A program made the position numbers and the translations under genes. Positions 4,576 through 5,754 of a DNA stretch of 5,754 nt are shown piece by piece; the stretch's first letter is position 1, and every line of letters starts with the position of its first letter. The DNA comes from UBA822 sp036336795. GTDB taxonomy: Bacteria > Gemmatimonadota > Gemmatimonadetes > Longimicrobiales > Gaopeijiaceae. The stretch lies in NCBI GenBank assembly GCA_036336795.1, contig JAYZFL010000018.1, positions 1-5,754 on the forward strand. The letters run 5' to 3'. A model generated the notes under the pieces. It was not told where the DNA came from, made no database searches, and saw only the letters and a list, made by a program, of their open reading frames with translations.

Positions 4576-5754
4576 GATCGCTCTACAAACCTGCTCAGAG
4601 TGAAGAGGCAATCGACAGCCTCCGAGTTCACAAGTTTGGGGGCACTTCGGTGGACAGCGCCAGACAACTCCGAGCCATGGCTCGTATCGTACGTGACCAG
4701 GGCGTACCCGCTGTAGTTGTGGCCTCGGCAATGGCAGGAGTCACTGATGAGCTCAGTGGCCTCGCTGACGAACCAGATCCCCTTCTTGAATCACACAATC
4801 AGTTCGAAGTTCTTGAAACCCTAAGACGCCGACATCACGAAATCCTCACGGAAATTGTGGATCAAGATGAGCAGCGCGAAGCGATAGGCACACGCATCAA
4901 CCTTATTCTCGACGGAATTTCCGCTCTTCTAGATGGGCCAACAGACGGGAATTCGGCACGTCTCCGCGATCAAATGATGGCCGCAGGAGAAGATCTTGTG
5001 GCGGAGCTTGCGGCGGCGGCTCTCCAAGCGGAGGGTATAGCGGCATCGGTGTTGAACGCCCGTGAAGTAGTTTGGACCGACGCTAGATTTGGATCGGCCC
5101 TACCCGACATTGATGCGATTCGGCGATTAGCTCCCGAGCGTGTCGGGCCCCTTCTAGACAAAGGCCTGACGCCCGTGATCCAGGGTTTTATTGGGAGCGA
5201 AGCCGACGGCGCTACAACCACGCTCGGGCGTGGCGGATCGGACCTCACTGCGGCGCTTCTCGGATCAGCCCTGGGTGCTTCGGAAGTTGTCATCTGGACG
5301 GACGTGGACGGTATCCACTCAGGTGATCCCGATCTTGTCGGCGAAGCAGTGACTCTTTCTGACGTGGGCTTCGAAGAAGCGGTCGAACTGGCCTACTTCG
5401 GAGCGCGAATCATCCATCCGGCCGCCGCAAAGCATGCAATCGCACATAACGTTCTCCTCAGGATTAAGAACACCTTCTCGCCGGAGCACCCCGGAACACT
5501 CATCCACTTCGACCGGAGGGAGACAGCAACCTTCCGGGCAGTAGCTCACAAGAACAACGTCATCTTGATCAGGGTGAAGGCCTTTCCAACTACGATGGCC
5601 TACGGATTTCTTGCCAGAGTCTTCGAGGTTCTAGCCCAGCACAAAGTCCCCGTGGACTTGGTGGCTACATCTCATAGTAGCACAGCGTTCACGATTGACC
5701 GCGATAAAGAATTGGCCAAAGTCCAACTCGAGCTTTCGGAGTTCGCGGAGGTCG
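4572..5754 (+). CDS. lysC: Aspartokinase, AKIII-like (3' end beyond window)
   Basis: Aspartokinase phosphorylates L-aspartate with ATP, the entry to the aspartate family pathway; the next enzyme is Asd, encoded just upstream. The 394 visible codons show HKFGGTSV (Lys21), SAMAGVTDEL, AAGE (Glu140), QGFIGSE, TTTLGRGGSD (Asp224), IWTDVDGI and YFGARIIHP. A first regulatory ACT domain follows, with YGFLARVF at about 344-351 and VDLVATS at 361-367. The order and wording are close to E. coli LysC (AKIII). Compared with AKIII, about 70 residues including the second ACT domain should lie outside, unless the protein is fused to LysA or homoserine dehydrogenase, which cannot be seen. The start ATG overlaps the asd stop, and no close Shine-Dalgarno is visible, which fits coupling. 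Several effector-site positions differ from AKIII. Confidence 0.95.
   Translation, partial: MRSLYKPAQSEEAIDSLRVHKFGGTSVDSARQLRAMARIVRDQGVPAVVVASAMAGVTDELSGLADEPDPLLESHNQFEVLETLRRRHHEILTEIVDQDEQREAIGTRINLILDGISALLDGPTDGNSARLRDQMMAAGEDLVAELAAAALQAEGIAASVLNAREVVWTDARFGSALPDIDAIRRLAPERVGPLLDKGLTPVIQGFIGSEADGATTTLGRGGSDLTAALLGSALGASEVVIWTDVDGIHSGDPDLVGEAVTLSDVGFEEAVELAYFGARIIHPAAAKHAIAHNVLLRIKNTFSPEHPGTLIHFDRRETATFRAVAHKNNVILIRVKAFPTTMAYGFLARVFEVLAQHKVPVDLVATSHSSTAFTIDRDKELAKVQLELSEFAEV

Noticed and set aside
4970..5549. Minus-strand open frames inside the aspartokinase gene
   Set aside because: They are shadows of a well-conserved aspartokinase reading frame and show no protein features.

Overview
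The window is bacterial chromosome: moderately GC-rich, single-copy housekeeping genes, short gaps, and no phage, insertion sequence, CRISPR or other mobile signature. The phylum cannot be fixed from the sequence. An uncultured free-living Gram-negative lineage fits (Gemmatimonadota-like is only a guess). The clues are a TrpRS carrying a four-cysteine motif, an archaeal/fungal-type aspartate-semialdehyde dehydrogenase and an AKIII-like aspartokinase.

Layout. The left half is read on the minus strand. In transcription order it holds a small heat-shock protein (hsp20, 2677-3135), a GC-rich terminator hairpin near 2615-2638, trpS (1452-2465), a DapA/HOGA-superfamily aldolase (489-1403), a strong intrinsic terminator (about 306-338), and the first 91 codons of purA (1-273), which runs off the left edge. 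purA is easy to miss because its frame has no stop inside the window; an open frame on the opposite strand at 1-426 is only its shadow. The right half is read on the plus strand: asd (3523-4575) overlaps by ATGA the start of an aspartokinase (4572 to the right edge, 394 codons visible). The two halves diverge from a 387-base gap (3136-3522) that must hold the hsp20 and asd control regions.

How the genes relate. Aspartokinase and Asd perform the first two steps from aspartate to aspartate semialdehyde, the branch point to lysine/diaminopimelate, threonine and methionine. A DapA would use that semialdehyde next. The DapA-superfamily gene here has active-site residues compatible with that role, but much of its sequence looks more like 4-hydroxy-2-oxoglutarate aldolase (HOGA). 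PurA also consumes aspartate, to make adenylosuccinate, so several genes here share aspartate as substrate. TrpS and Hsp20 look like ordinary housekeeping neighbours.

No new multi-gene system is visible. The points most worth a second look are the predicted iron-sulfur cysteine motif in TrpRS, the HOGA-or-DapA question, the terminator standing about 30 nt in front of purA, a possible pseudoknotted leader upstream of asd, a hairpin over the hsp20 ribosome binding site, and altered effector-site residues in the aspartokinase.
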